Assembly (NCBI RefSeq): GCF_004297265.1
Contig: NZ_SCUT01000003.1
Location: 62,001-126,000 of the forward strand
Reading direction: 5' to 3'
Length of the DNA: 64,000 nt
DNA from: Reyranella sp.
GTDB lineage: Bacteria > Pseudomonadota > Alphaproteobacteria > Reyranellales > Reyranellaceae
Part shown: one piece after another, positions 8,231 through 20,986 of the stretch
Layout of the letters: the number at the start of each line of letters is the position of its first letter
Position numbering within the stretch: position 1 is the stretch's first letter
Notes under the pieces: generated by a model
Seen by the model: the letters and a program-made list of their open reading frames with translations, nothing else
What the model was told of the DNA's origin: nothing
Databases searched by the model: none
Translations under genes and position numbers: made by a program

Positions 8231-9159
8231 GCCCCGATACCGGTCCGATCGGCAATCCCCTAAGCTCCACTGGCAGCACGACCGCGACCGAATTCCCGGC
8301 CCGCGCACCGCAGCGGCTCGCCGTGTCGTTCGAGTTCTCGCCGCCCCGGACCGACGCCGCTGAGCAGACGCTGTGGGAGACGGTGAAGCGCCTGACACCG
8401 CTCCATCCATCGTTCTTCTCAGTGACTTATGGCGCCGGCGGCTCGACGCGCCAGCGCACGCACGACACCGTGGCGCGGCTCAAGAACGAAACCGGCATCG
8501 ATGCCGCTGCGCACCTCACCTGCGTGGCCGCCACGCAGGGCGAGATCGACGACATCGCGCGCGCCTACTGGGATGCCGGCATCCGCCACATCGTGGCGCT
8601 GCGCGGCGACCCGCCGGGCGGCATGGGCGGCCAGTACACGCCGCATCCCGGCGGCTACGCCAACGCCGCGGCGCTGGTCACGGGCCTGAAGAAGATCGGC
8701 AACTTCCAGATCAGCGTCGCGGGCTATCCCGAGAAGCATCCCGCCTCGGCCGACGAGAAGGCCGACCTCGAGAACCTGAAAGCCAAGGTCGATGCCGGCG
8801 CCGACCGCTGCATCACCCAGTTCTTCTTCGAGGCCGAGGATTTCCTGCGCTTCCGCGACCGGGCCGCGGCGATGGGCATCAACGTGCCGATCGTGCCGGG
8901 CATCATGCCTGTGTCGAATTTCCAGGCCGTCAATCGCATCGCCGGCCTGTGCGGTTCCAAAGTGCCGTCGTGGTTTGCCAGCATGTTCGACGGGCTCGAC
9001 GACGATCTCGAAACACGCCGCATGATCGCCGCCACCGTGGCCGGAGACCTGTGCCGCCGCCTGCGCGACGAGGGCGTCGAGCAGTTCCATTTCTACACCT
9101 TGAACCGCGCCGATCTCACCTTCGCGATCTGCCACCTGCTGGGAGTGCGCCCGCAATGA
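8227..9159 (+). CDS. metF: Methylenetetrahydrofolate reductase
   Basis: 310 residues. A FAD-dependent cytoplasmic enzyme that reduces 5,10-methylene-THF to 5-methyl-THF for methionine synthesis. TIM-barrel signatures are visible: SFEFSPPRT with the conserved Glu near residue 36, [32 protein letters not shown], and [14 protein letters not shown]. The first 30 residues are a poorly conserved extension. The start overlaps the regulator stop by 4 bases, and its stop overlaps the next start by 4 bases, so it is translationally coupled on both sides. Confidence 0.96.
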   Translation: MSPDTGPIGNPLSSTGSTTATEFPARAPQRLAVSFEFSPPRTDAAEQTLWETVKRLTPLHPSFFSVTYGAGGSTRQRTHDTVARLKNETGIDAAAHLTCVAATQGEIDDIARAYWDAGIRHIVALRGDPPGGMGGQYTPHPGGYANAAALVTGLKKIGNFQISVAGYPEKHPASADEKADLENLKAKVDAGADRCITQFFFEAEDFLRFRDRAAAMGINVPIVPGIMPVSNFQAVNRIAGLCGSKVPSWFASMFDGLDDDLETRRMIAATVAGDLCRRLRDEGVEQFHFYTLNRADLTFAICHLLGVRPQ

Positions 9160-10210
9160 CACGCCAGGAAAAGGCCGAGCAGCTCCGCGAGATCGGCTCG
9201 GAGCGCATCCTGATCAAGGATGGGCCGTACGGCTCGATGATCCAGAGCTACAAGCTCGACGAGGAAGGCTTCCGCGGCGGCCGCTCGTTCAATCACGACC
9301 AGAAGGGCAACAACGATCTCCTGAACCTGACGCGTCCCGACGTGGTGGGCGAGATCTGCAACGCCTATCTCGACGCCGGCGCCGACATCGTGGCGACCAA
9401 CACCTTCAACTCCAACGCCATCAGCCTGTCCGACTACGGCATCACCGGCATGGCCCGCGAGATCAATATCGCCGCGGCGAAGCTGACGCGCGCCTGCGCC
9501 GACGCCGCCACGGCGCGCGATCCCGCAAAGCCGCGCTTCGTCGCAGGCGCGCTGGGACCGACCAACAAGACCCTCTCGGTCTCGCCCAACGTCAACGATC
9601 CCGGCTACCGCGCCGTCACCTTCGACGAGGTGAAGGACATGTACCGCGAGCAGATCGACGGGCTGCTCGACGGAGGCGTCGACTTCATCCTGGTCGAGAC
9701 GGTGTTCGATACATTGAACGCCAAGGCCGCCCTCGTCGCCGTCGACGAGGCGGGCGAGGCGCGCGACGAGATCATCCCCGTGATGGTCTCGATGACTCTC
9801 ACCGACCTCGCTGGCCGCAACCTGTCGGGCCAGACCGTCGAGGCCTTCTGGCACTCGGTGCGGCATGCCAAGCCGATCACCATGGGCCTGAACTGCAGTT
9901 TCGGCGCGACCGAGCTCCATCCCTACGTGCAGGCGCTGAACCCGCAGGTCGACAGCATGCTCTGCATCTATCCCAATGCCGGCCTGCCGAACGAGCTCGG
10001 CGCCTACGACGAGCCGCCGGAGATGACCGGCAAGCTGGTCAAGGGCTGGGCCGAGAACGGCTGGATCAACGTGGTCGGCGGCTGCTGCGGTACGACGCCA
10101 GCCCACATCAAGGCGATCGCCGAGGCGGTCAAAGGCATCAAGCCGCGCACCTGGCACGTCCTGCCGCCGGCGCTGCGGCTCTCCGGCATGGAAGCAGCGA
10201 GTTTCTTCTG

Positions 10211-10211
<1 letters not shown>
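9156..10211 (+). CDS. metH: Methionine synthase, homocysteine-binding part (split MetH)
   Basis: 351 residues from ATG at 9156, which overlaps the metF stop. It contains only the homocysteine S-methyltransferase barrel of cobalamin-dependent MetH. The three zinc-binding cysteines are present: C247 in NCSFG, and C310-C311 in [10 protein letters not shown]. In E. coli this domain is the N-terminal quarter of a single chain of about 1,230 residues; here it is a separate gene followed immediately by the rest. Split metH is known in other alphaproteobacteria such as Caulobacter. The stop TGA shares its A with the next ATG. Confidence 0.93.
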
Positions 10212-12859
<2,648 letters not shown>

Positions 12860-13032
12860 TCCGCTCCCGACCGAGCGTCGCCACCTTCCAGTATCTTCCA
12901 TCACGCCGTCCAGCCAGCCGGCGGCCGACGCTTGACCAATTGTCAGTCAATCGCGCACCGAGTGCCCACTTCGTAAACGCAATCGCCTCCGGGACGATCA
13001 TCGATTCCCCACAACCGCTGCGATTCTGCACG

Positions 13033-13048
13033 TGGCACGAGAACTGCA
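13033..13048 (+). promoter_or_regulatory. Sigma-54 (RpoN) promoter of the peptide ABC operon
   Basis: TGGCACG at 13033-13039, four bases, then CTGCA at 13044-13048. The GG (13034-13035) and GC (13046-13047) doublets are 12 bases apart, as required for -24/-12 elements, and 11 of 12 consensus bases match TGGCACG-N4-TTGCA. Transcription would start near 13059. That excludes an ATG at 13055 and supports the ATG at 13088. The 228 bases from 12860 to 13087 otherwise hold nothing I recognise. Confidence 0.7.
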
Positions 13049-13087
13049 GAGCCAATGTCGACCTCATCGCGGAACAAAGGTGTCCAG

Positions 13088-14674
13088 ATGGCGATCGATC
13101 ACAAGCAGATATTGGCCACTACACTGGCGGCGCGGCTCGGTCGCCGTCGCCTGCTCCAAGGGGCGGCCGCAACCGCCGCGGCAGGTCTTCCCGCCGTCGC
13201 GCGCTCTGCCGATGGCGGGCACATCAAGCTCGCCTGGATCGACTTCGTCGACACGCTCGACCCGCACTTCACCAGCTATCTGGGTGCCATCAAGATCCAC
13301 AACAACATCTACAACGGCCTGCTGAAGGTCGAGTACGATGGGGAGAAGGTGTCGTTCGTGCCCGACCTCGCAGAGTCGTGGACCCTGCTCGACGACAAGA
13401 CGCACCTGTTCAAGCTGCGCAAAGGCGTCAAGTTCCACGATGGCGAGATCTGCGACGCCGAGGCGGTGAAATGGAGCGTCGAGCGCGTCTGGCGCGGCAC
13501 GCCCAAGTCGCCGCATGCCTGGAAGTACGACTATCTCGAGAGCGTCGAGGTCGTCGACCCTCTGACCGTGAAGCTCAACTTCAAGAATCCCTACGCCTTC
13601 CTGCCGGTGGCGCTGACCGGCAGCACGGGTCGCGCCGGCACCATCGTGCCGCGCAACGCCGTTGAGAAGTACGGCAAGGACTTCGGGCGCAATCCGGTGG
13701 GTACCGGGCCCTTCAAGTTCGTGAGCTGGAAGGAAAACGATTCGATCGTGCTCGAGAAGAATCCCGACTATTTCGAGCCGGGCCTGCCCAAGCTCGAGCG
13801 GGCCACCTACCTCATCATGAAGGAGGCATCGAGCGCCGTGGCGGCGATGCTGGCCGGCCGCGTCGACGCCATGGGCAACAGCCCGCTGCAGTTCATCAGC
13901 CAGCTCAAGGCAAACCCGAACCTGACGGTCTACAGCGACATCGAAGGCAACTACTCGCTGATGGCAATGAACTGCCGCCGTGCTCCGTTCGACGACATGA
14001 ACGTACGCCGCGCGGTCGGCTTCGCGATCGACCGCGAGGCATTGATCAAGCAGGCGTTCTTCGGCATCGGCATTCCGGCCTACACCCCGATTTCGCCGCC
14101 CATGACCGGCTTCTTCGACAAGAACATCGCCAAGAGCGGTCGCGGCCAGTTCTTCGATCTGGAAAAGGCCAAGGCGTTCCGTGCCAAGGCGAAGACACAG
14201 GGTACAATCGAGGCTGTCATCCTCACGTCCGAGCAGGGCCAGTACGGCACGCGCGTAGCGCAGACCATCGTGCCGATGCTGGACAAGATCGGCATCAAGG
14301 CGAGGCTCGAGCTGGTCGAACGCGCGGCCTGGATCAGCCGCCGCAACGCCGGCGAGTTCGACATGCTGGACATGACCTGGTCGGCCGACCTCGATCCCGA
14401 CGAGACGATCTTTCCCGAATGGCATTCGGGGAACGCCTGGAATTTCTCGGGCTGGTCGAGCCCGGAGTTCGACAAGCTGGTCGAGCAGGCGCAGGTCGTC
14501 CTCGACGTGAAGACCAGGCGCGACCTCTACGTCAAGGCCGAGGACATCCTCATGGACGAGGCGCCGATGGCGATCCTGACGCACATGCCGGAGTTCAAGA
14601 TCCTCAGCAAGAAGGTCAAGGGCTTCAAATACATCCCCGTCGACAGCCTGGATCTGCACACCGTGAGCCTCTGA
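13088..14674 (+). CDS. ABC transporter substrate-binding protein, peptide/nickel family 5
   Basis: 528 residues from ATG at 13088. The Tat-type signal has a twin arginine in GRRRLLQGAAAT (about residues 18-29) and probable cleavage after ARSA (about residue 41). The mature domain is typical family 5: LDPHFTSYLGAIKIHNNIYN, HLFKLRKGVKFHDGE, NPVGTGPFKFVSWKEND and DMNVRRAVGFAIDREAL. The protein would capture peptides or similar solutes in the periplasm and deliver them to the permeases encoded next. The following permease start overlaps its stop. A later in-frame start fits the predicted sigma-54 transcription start better than ATG at 13055. Confidence 0.9.
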   Translation: MAIDHKQILATTLAARLGRRRLLQGAAATAAAGLPAVARSADGGHIKLAWIDFVDTLDPHFTSYLGAIKIHNNIYNGLLKVEYDGEKVSFVPDLAESWTLLDDKTHLFKLRKGVKFHDGEICDAEAVKWSVERVWRGTPKSPHAWKYDYLESVEVVDPLTVKLNFKNPYAFLPVALTGSTGRAGTIVPRNAVEKYGKDFGRNPVGTGPFKFVSWKENDSIVLEKNPDYFEPGLPKLERATYLIMKEASSAVAAMLAGRVDAMGNSPLQFISQLKANPNLTVYSDIEGNYSLMAMNCRRAPFDDMNVRRAVGFAIDREALIKQAFFGIGIPAYTPISPPMTGFFDKNIAKSGRGQFFDLEKAKAFRAKAKTQGTIEAVILTSEQGQYGTRVAQTIVPMLDKIGIKARLELVERAAWISRRNAGEFDMLDMTWSADLDPDETIFPEWHSGNAWNFSGWSSPEFDKLVEQAQVVLDVKTRRDLYVKAEDILMDEAPMAILTHMPEFKILSKKVKGFKYIPVDSLDLHTVSL

Positions 14675-15621
14675 TGCTGCGCTGGACGCTGGCGAAGATC
14701 CTGCAGACCGCCGCCGTCCTGCTGATCGTCTCGGCTGCCAGCTTCAGCCTGCTGAAACTGGCGCCGGGCGACCCGGTCGAGCTGATGCTCGGCGACGACT
14801 ATTCGAAGGAATCGCATCAGACGCTGATGGTCCAGCTCGGCCTCGACCGGCCCCTGCCAGAACAGTATGTCGACTGGCTCGGACGGTTCGTCAGAGGCGA
14901 TTGGGGAACGTCCTTCGTAAGCCGGACGCCGATCTTCCAATATGCCTTCGTCGAGGCCCTCCCCGTCACGCTCACCTTGTCGGCGGCGGCGCTGGGCCTC
15001 GCCCTCCTGATCGGCGTCCCGCTCGGCGTCCTCTCGGCTGTCCGGAAGGACTCCGCCTGGGATGCAGCGGCGGCGGCCTTCTCGCTGACCGGATCGGCGT
15101 TCCCCAGCTTCTATCTCGGCATCCTGCTGATCTGGATCTTCGGCGTCGCCTTCGGTCTGTTTCCGACCATGGGTTTCGTCGCGCCCTGGCAGGACTTCTG
15201 GGGCGGCGCCTATCACCTCGTGCTGCCGGCCATCACGCTCAGCACGCCCTTCATGGCGCTGATCGTGCGCATCACCCGCGCCAATCTCGTCGAGGTGCTG
15301 GAGCAACCCTACATCGCCGCCGCCCGGGCGCGAGGCGAGCCGGCCTGGCGCATCACCTGGGTCCATGGCATGCGCAACGTGCTGATGCCGCTGGCCACCA
15401 TCGTCGGGCTCCAGCTCGGCGCGCTGCTGCACGGCGCCGTCCTGACCGAGACGGTGTTCTCGCTGCCCGGTGTCGGACGCATGATCACCGATGCCGTGCT
15501 GAACCGCGAATACATGGTGGTACAGGCCGGCGTGATGATGACCGGTTGCCTGGTCATCTTCACCAACCTTGCGGTCGATCTGTCCTATCCCTTGCTCGAT
15601 CCGCGCCTGAGGCCGCGCTGA
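14674..15621 (+). CDS. ABC transporter permease, DppB type
   Basis: 315 residues; the ATG shares one base with the preceding stop TGA. An N-terminal membrane helix (about 10-30) is followed by LAPGDPVELMLG, a DppB/OppB signature, and then five further hydrophobic helices. The cytoplasmic EAA loop YIAAARARGEPAWRI is where the ATPases dock. It forms the inner-membrane channel with the next gene. Operon order substrate-binding protein, permease, permease, ATPase, ATPase is the usual one for peptide importers. Confidence 0.92.
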   Translation: MLRWTLAKILQTAAVLLIVSAASFSLLKLAPGDPVELMLGDDYSKESHQTLMVQLGLDRPLPEQYVDWLGRFVRGDWGTSFVSRTPIFQYAFVEALPVTLTLSAAALGLALLIGVPLGVLSAVRKDSAWDAAAAAFSLTGSAFPSFYLGILLIWIFGVAFGLFPTMGFVAPWQDFWGGAYHLVLPAITLSTPFMALIVRITRANLVEVLEQPYIAAARARGEPAWRITWVHGMRNVLMPLATIVGLQLGALLHGAVLTETVFSLPGVGRMITDAVLNREYMVVQAGVMMTGCLVIFTNLAVDLSYPLLDPRLRPR

Positions 15622-15622
15622 C

Positions 15623-16519
15623 ATGGCCATCCGCGATCTTTCCGGGGCGGATCGCGGTGTGCGCCTGCGTGCGCCGACATTGCTGCGCTTCCTCGCCCGC
15701 CAGCTTGATGCGCGGCCCTTCTTCGTCATCGCCACCGTGATTTCCCTGGCATTCCTGTTCGCCGCGATCTTCGCGCCGTGGGTGGCGCCCTATGCGCCGA
15801 ACTTCCAGGATCCCGATGCCCTGATGGCGCCACCGAGCGCCGCCCATTGGTGCGGCACCGATTCCTTCGGCCAGGATCTGCTGTCGCGTGTCATTTTCGG
15901 CACCCGCTATGTGTTCCTGATCGGATTCTCCTCGGTCGTCATCGGTGCCGCAGGCGGACTCGCGATCGGCCTCGCCGCCGGCTTGACGCACGGCGCTGTC
16001 GAGTGGGGCCTGATGCGGTTCGTCGATGCGATCCTGGCACTGCCGTCGCTGATCATGGCGATCGCCTTCATCTCCATTCTCGGGCCGGGTATCGACAAGG
16101 TCATCTACGCCGTCGGCTTCGCCATGATCGGCCCCTTTGCCCGCACGGTGCGGGCCGACGTCCTCCAGGTCCGCGCCCAGGCCTTCGTCGAGGCGGCCGG
16201 GCTGATGGGGGTGGATCGGCTGCGCATCATCTGGCGCCACATCCTGCCGAACGTGGTCTTTCCCCTCGCCGTCCAGGCGACGATCCGGATCGCCGAAGCG
16301 ATTCTCGTTTCCTCGGCCTTGTCCTTTCTCGGCCTGGGCGTGGTACCGCCGGCCCCCGACTGGGGGTTGATGATTTCCGAAGGCCGCGCCTTCATCAGCA
16401 TCGTGCCATGGATCTCCGGCGTGCCGGGCGCCGCTCTGGCCCTCTTGCTGATCTCCCTCAGCATCGTCGGCGACGGCGTCCGCGAGCAGTTCGACCCCAA
16501 GCTGCGCGCAAACCGGTAG
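15623..16519 (+). CDS. ABC transporter permease, DppC type
   Basis: 298 residues, starting one base after the previous stop. The OppC-type N-terminal helix is at about 35-58 (FFVIATVISLAFLFAAIFA). The family signature HWCGTDSFGQDLLSRVIFGTR-type segment and an EAA loop (FVEAAGLMGVDRLRIIWRH) are both visible. It pairs with the DppB-type subunit to form the channel. Its position in the operon and length are normal. Confidence 0.92.
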   Translation: MAIRDLSGADRGVRLRAPTLLRFLARQLDARPFFVIATVISLAFLFAAIFAPWVAPYAPNFQDPDALMAPPSAAHWCGTDSFGQDLLSRVIFGTRYVFLIGFSSVVIGAAGGLAIGLAAGLTHGAVEWGLMRFVDAILALPSLIMAIAFISILGPGIDKVIYAVGFAMIGPFARTVRADVLQVRAQAFVEAAGLMGVDRLRIIWRHILPNVVFPLAVQATIRIAEAILVSSALSFLGLGVVPPAPDWGLMISEGRAFISIVPWISGVPGAALALLLISLSIVGDGVREQFDPKLRANR

Positions 16520-16528
16520 GCCTGGGGC

Positions 16529-17527
16529 ATGATGACCCAGCAATCCGCGCGACAGACAAACGTCCTGCCCTTGACGCGCCACCGCGATCCCCTGCTGTCT
16601 TTCGCCGACATCTCGCTTGCCCGCAACGGACATTCGGTGCTCGATCGCGTCAGCTTCGATCTCGGCCGCGGCGAGACACTGGGTCTGGTCGGCGAATCCG
16701 GCGCGGGCAAATCCACGATCGCGTTGGTCGCGATGGGTCTGCTTCGTTCCCCGGCGGTGACGCTCGAGGGGCGCATGCAATTTGCCGAGCACGGGAACCT
16801 GCTCGCCGAGCCGGAGGCCGGGTGGGCGACGCTCCGCGGCCGGAGGATCGCCATGATCTTCCAGGATCCGGCATCGGCGCTGAATCCCTGTTTTACCGTC
16901 GGCCGTCAGCTCGGGGACCCGCTTCGCCGCTTGCTCGGTTTCGATCAGGCGGCGACCCGGCGTCGCTCGATCGAGCTGCTGGAGAGCGCGGGTCTCAACG
17001 ATGCCGAGGCCAGGCTCGCCGCCTTCCCGCACGAACTCTCCGGCGGCATGCAGCAGCGGGTGATGATCGCCATCGCGCTTGCCTGCAATCCCGAGCTGCT
17101 GCTCGCCGATGAGCCGACCAGTGCGCTCGACGTCACCATTCAGGCGCAGATCATGCAACTCATCCTGAGCCAGGTCCGCGCGCGCAATGCGAGCTGCATC
17201 TTCGTTCTGCACGACCTGGCGCTGGCCTCGCAGGTATGCGATCGCATCGTCGTGCTCTACGCCGGCCAGGTGGTCGAGAGCGGACCGGCCGAGAGCGTCC
17301 TGCGGCGTTCGCTGCACCCCTATACCAATGCGCTCAAGTCCTGCGTGATCGAACTCGACACCGAGACGCTGACGCCGCCGGAAGGCGGGCTCCCGGCGAT
17401 CGGGGCCATGCCGGCGGGCTGCCGGTTCGCGCCGCGCTGCTCACGCGCCACCGCCCTGTGCGCCAGTCAAACCCCGCCGCTTCGCGCGCTGGAGGGCCGC
17501 GACATCGCCTGCTGGCATCCGGGATGA
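16529..17527 (+). CDS. ABC transporter ATPase, DppD type
   Basis: 332 residues. Walker A is GESGAGKST, the signature is LSGGMQQRV, and Walker B is [12 protein letters not shown], followed by a switch His in VLHDLALAS. The C-terminus has the oligopeptide-ABC extension with [14 protein letters not shown], typical of DppD/OppD. It hydrolyses ATP together with the next ATPase to power uptake. Its stop overlaps the next start by ATGA, so the two subunits are translationally coupled. Confidence 0.93.
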   Translation: MMTQQSARQTNVLPLTRHRDPLLSFADISLARNGHSVLDRVSFDLGRGETLGLVGESGAGKSTIALVAMGLLRSPAVTLEGRMQFAEHGNLLAEPEAGWATLRGRRIAMIFQDPASALNPCFTVGRQLGDPLRRLLGFDQAATRRRSIELLESAGLNDAEARLAAFPHELSGGMQQRVMIAIALACNPELLLADEPTSALDVTIQAQIMQLILSQVRARNASCIFVLHDLALASQVCDRIVVLYAGQVVESGPAESVLRRSLHPYTNALKSCVIELDTETLTPPEGGLPAIGAMPAGCRFAPRCSRATALCASQTPPLRALEGRDIACWHPG

Positions 17528-18507
17528 GCGACGCCGCGCCGATCTTCCGCCTGCTCGATGTCGAGAAGGTCTACCAGATCGATCGCGGCGGCTGGTCGCG
17601 GCTCGGCCGCCGCCCGCCGCGGCAGCTGGCCGCCCTCGACGGCATCCGGCTCACGGTACGGGCAGGCGACAGCGTCGCGCTGGTCGGCGAGAGCGGGTCG
17701 GGCAAGTCGACCCTGCTGCGCGTCTTGCTCGGATTGACCGAGAGCAGCGACGGCCGTGCGCTCTATCGCGGCGACGACATCGAGACCCTGACGGACGACA
17801 AGCGGCGCTCGTTCCAGCGCGACGTCGCCATGATCTACCAGGATGCGCGCGCTTCGCTCAATCCGCGGCTCAAGGCGCTCGACCTGATCGGCGAGCCCAT
17901 CCGCCAGCACGCCCTCTGCCGAGAGTCGGAACTGCGCGACCGCGTCGCCGCCCTGCTCGCCCGCGTCGGTATGCCGGCCGACACGGCCGACCGCTATCCA
18001 GGGCAGCTGTCGGGCGGCCAGGTGCGACGCGTCGCGATCGCCCGCGCCCTTGCCTCGGAGCCCAAGGTGATCGTGGCCGACGAGGCGGTCTCGGGCCTCG
18101 ACGTGTCGACCCAGGCACAACTCCTCAACCTTCTGCGCGGCCTGCAGCACGAGATGGGGCTGACCCTGATGTTCATCACCCATGACCTGGCCGTGGCGAG
18201 CTATCTCTGCCGCCGGATTGCGGTGATGTATCTCGGCCGGATCGTCGAGACCGGCCCGACGAAGGAGGTGCTGCGGCACCCGCTGCATCCCTACACGAGG
18301 GCGCTCCTCAACGCCTCTCCCCGCTTCTTCGAACCGATCGCCGAGACACTGCCGGGCGAGATTCCGAGCCCGATCGACCTGCCGCCCGGCTGCCGGTTCG
18401 CCGGCCGCTGTCCCCGGGCGGCACAGGACTGCCGCACGCACGAGCCACCGCTCGCCACGACGCACACCAAGCGCGAAGTCGCCTGCCTCCACCCGCTGAT
18501 CGATTGA
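17524..18507 (+). CDS. ABC transporter ATPase, DppF type
   Basis: 327 residues from the ATG that overlaps the preceding stop. Walker A GESGSGKST, signature LSGGQVRRVAIARAL, Walker B VIVADEAVSGLD, and a C-terminal Cys-rich extension CRFAGRCPRAAQDC. It completes the five-gene importer. I see no terminator directly after it; 18508-18653 holds no recognisable feature before the small frame upstream of glgX. Confidence 0.93.
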   Translation: MSDAAPIFRLLDVEKVYQIDRGGWSRLGRRPPRQLAALDGIRLTVRAGDSVALVGESGSGKSTLLRVLLGLTESSDGRALYRGDDIETLTDDKRRSFQRDVAMIYQDARASLNPRLKALDLIGEPIRQHALCRESELRDRVAALLARVGMPADTADRYPGQLSGGQVRRVAIARALASEPKVIVADEAVSGLDVSTQAQLLNLLRGLQHEMGLTLMFITHDLAVASYLCRRIAVMYLGRIVETGPTKEVLRHPLHPYTRALLNASPRFFEPIAETLPGEIPSPIDLPPGCRFAGRCPRAAQDCRTHEPPLATTHTKREVACLHPLID

Positions 18508-18653
18508 CCCGGCAGTAGAGTCCTTTGGGTTGCGGCCCAGCGTCAGGGCCCAGTGGCCGGCACAGGCAGCGAAGCAACGAGTCCTCCCGACGTGCGTTTG
18601 TGGCTCGTCGACATGCACGCCGTGCATCGCCGCATGCTCCGGGGGAGACTGAG

Positions 18654-18707
18654 ATGATCGTCGTAGCTGACACAAGCATACCTTTCGCTGGCGGCTCCCG
18701 GTCTTGA
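18654..18707 (+). CDS. Short upstream reading frame coupled to glgX
   Basis: ATG at 18654 is preceded by a purine-rich site GGGGGAGA (18641-18648) at good spacing. It encodes 17 residues, MIVVADTSIPFAGGSRS, ending in TGA at 18705-18707. That TGA overlaps the TTG start of glgX (TTGA). The geometry suggests that ribosomes ending here re-initiate at TTG, which has no ribosome binding site of its own. The peptide may have no function beyond coupling or control. This is inference from spacing. Confidence 0.5.
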   Translation: MIVVADTSIPFAGGSRS

Positions 18708-20929
18708 GCGAGTTCAGGCCGTCGCGGCTCAGCGAAGGACTTCCCTATCCGCTCGGCGCAACCTGGGATGGGCTGGGCGTCAATTTCGCGCTCTTCTCAG
18801 CGAGCGCATCCAGGGTCGAGCTTTGCCTGTTTGATTCGGCGGGCGAGCGCGAAATCGAGCGGATCGTGCTGCCCGAATATACCGACGAGGTCTGGCACGG
18901 CTATCTGCCCGATGCGCGGCCCGGCACGATCTATGGCTATCGCGTGCATGGGCCCTACGAGCCGGAAGCCGGTCATCGCTTCAACCCCAACAAGCTGCTG
19001 CTCGATCCCTATGCCAAGCAGGTGATCGGCAAGCTGACCTGGAACCCCGCCCTCTTCGGCTACAGGATGGAGAGCGGGGACGATCTCACCTTCGACGATC
19101 GCGACAGTGCGCCTTACACCTACCGGAGCTGCGTCATCGATCCGGCCTTCAGCTGGGGGCGGGCGCCGCAGCGGCGCACGGCATGGGAAAACACGATCGT
19201 CTACGAGGCCCATGTCCGCGGCTTCACCAAGCTGCATCCCGCCGTGCCCGAGCCGTTGCGCGGGACCTATGCCGGCCTCGCGTCGGCCGAGATCACCAGC
19301 TATCTGTCCTCCCTCGGCGTCAGCGCGGTCGAACTGCTGCCGGTCCACACCTTCGTCGACGACAGTTACCTGCTCGAGAAGGGGCTGAAGAACTACTGGG
19401 GCTACAACACGATCGGCTTCTTCGCCCCGGCCCGGCGGTACGCCGCCAATCCCGACTTCGCCTTCGCCGAATTCAAGGAAATGGTGGCACACCTGCATGC
19501 CTCGGGCCTCGAGGTCATCCTCGACGTCGTCTACAACCATACGGCCGAGGGAAATCAGCTAGGCCCGACGCTCTGCTTCAAGGGCATCGACAATGCCTCC
19601 TACTACAGGTTGGCGCCGGACCGCCGCTATTACATCAACGACACCGGCACCGGGAACACCGTCAACCTCAGCAATTCGCGCGTGCTGCAGCTCGTGATGG
19701 ACAGTTTGCGCTACTGGGCGACCGACATGCGGATCGACGGCTTCCGCTTCGACCTCGCCACCATTCTCGGCCGCGAACCCCACGGCTTCGAAGAGGAGGG
19801 GCGGTTTCTCGACGCCTGCCGCCAGGATCCCGTCCTCTCGGAAGTGAAGCTGATCGCCGAGCCATGGGACATGGGTCCGGGCGGCTACCAGGTCGGCCGC
19901 TTCTCACCGGGCTGGGCCGAGTGGAATGATGCCTTCCGCGACACGGTCCGCGCCTACTGGCGCGGCGACGAGGGCAAGCTGCCGCCGCTCGCGGCGCGTC
20001 TGACGGCCTCCGCCGACCTGTTCGCCAAGCGCGGCCGCAAGCCCTGGGCTTCGATCAACTTCATCACCGCACACGACGGCTTCACCCTGGGCGATCTCGT
20101 CGCCTACAACGACAAGCACAATGAGGCCAACGGCGAGGACAACAAGGACGGCCACTCGCACAACCTCTCCAACAATTACGGTGCCGAGGGACCGACCGAC
20201 GATCGCGGCATCCTCGACACGCGGCTGCGCCAGATGCGCAACATGCTCTCGACCCTGATCCTGTCACGCGGCACGCCGATGCTGCTGGGCGGCGACGAGT
20301 TCGGCCGCAGCCAGAAGGGCAACAACAACAGTTACTGCCAGGACAACGAGATCTCGTGGGTGGACTGGCAGGGCATCGGCCCGGCGGAGCGCGATCTCGC
20401 GGAGTTCGTGCGCAAGCTGATCATGATCCGCCACGCGCTGCCGATGCTGCGACGCGGACGCTTCCTCACCGGCGCCTTCGACGAGGAGCTGGGTGTGAAG
20501 GACGTGAGCTGGCTGACGCCCTCAGGCACGGAGATGACGGAGGAGAACTGGAACGACGGCAATGGACGCTGTCTCGGTGTGCTGCTCGACGGGCGCGCGC
20601 AGGAAACCGGCATCCGCCGCGTCGGATCCGACTCGACCCTGCTCATCATCCTGAACTCCCACACCGACACCGTGCCGTTCACGCTCCCCGAGGCGGTCGG
20701 GGGCGCGCGCTGGGTAAGGCTGATCGACACCAGCGACCCGGAGGGCGAACCGCTGGCGCTGCGGGACTTCGGTCACGCCTACGACGTGCCGGCGCGCTCG
20801 CTGCACCTGTTCGTGCTGCAGCCCACCCGCACGCCGCATCGCGATACCGGTGCCGAGCGCTCCTTCCAGCGGGTGGTCCAGGCAATGGACGAGGCCTCGA
20901 CGAAATCGGTGCGTTTCGGCTTCGACTGA
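18704..20929 (+). CDS. glgX: Glycogen debranching enzyme GlgX
   Basis: 741 residues from TTG at 18704; the open frame upstream contains no ATG or GTG, and the conserved fold starts immediately (EGLPYPLGATWDGLGVNFAL). It removes limit-dextrin branches of glycogen by alpha-1,6 hydrolysis. A CBM48-like N-terminal domain (about 8-100) precedes a GH13 barrel with the nucleophile Asp in DGFRFDLATI, the acid Glu in LIAEPWDMG, and the third acid in FITAHDGFTL. No other glycogen gene is nearby, which is unusual because glgX often sits with glgA, glgB, glgC or glgP. Confidence 0.93.
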   Translation: MSEFRPSRLSEGLPYPLGATWDGLGVNFALFSASASRVELCLFDSAGEREIERIVLPEYTDEVWHGYLPDARPGTIYGYRVHGPYEPEAGHRFNPNKLLLDPYAKQVIGKLTWNPALFGYRMESGDDLTFDDRDSAPYTYRSCVIDPAFSWGRAPQRRTAWENTIVYEAHVRGFTKLHPAVPEPLRGTYAGLASAEITSYLSSLGVSAVELLPVHTFVDDSYLLEKGLKNYWGYNTIGFFAPARRYAANPDFAFAEFKEMVAHLHASGLEVILDVVYNHTAEGNQLGPTLCFKGIDNASYYRLAPDRRYYINDTGTGNTVNLSNSRVLQLVMDSLRYWATDMRIDGFRFDLATILGREPHGFEEEGRFLDACRQDPVLSEVKLIAEPWDMGPGGYQVGRFSPGWAEWNDAFRDTVRAYWRGDEGKLPPLAARLTASADLFAKRGRKPWASINFITAHDGFTLGDLVAYNDKHNEANGEDNKDGHSHNLSNNYGAEGPTDDRGILDTRLRQMRNMLSTLILSRGTPMLLGGDEFGRSQKGNNNSYCQDNEISWVDWQGIGPAERDLAEFVRKLIMIRHALPMLRRGRFLTGAFDEELGVKDVSWLTPSGTEMTEENWNDGNGRCLGVLLDGRAQETGIRRVGSDSTLLIILNSHTDTVPFTLPEAVGGARWVRLIDTSDPEGEPLALRDFGHAYDVPARSLHLFVLQPTRTPHRDTGAERSFQRVVQAMDEASTKSVRFGFD

Positions 20930-20986
20930 GGTAGGCCCTGATCCGGACGCGTGCGAACCGCCTGCGGACCGAGCTGGGGAATCACG

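Noticed and set aside
12932..12950. TTGAC...GTCAA symmetric pattern upstream of the peptide operon
   Set aside because: The arms are only 5 bases with a 9-base gap; likely chance next to the better sigma-54 promoter.
14527..17317. Long minus-strand frames opposite the ABC importer genes
   Set aside because: They carry no domain and overlap genes with complete permease and ATPase motifs.
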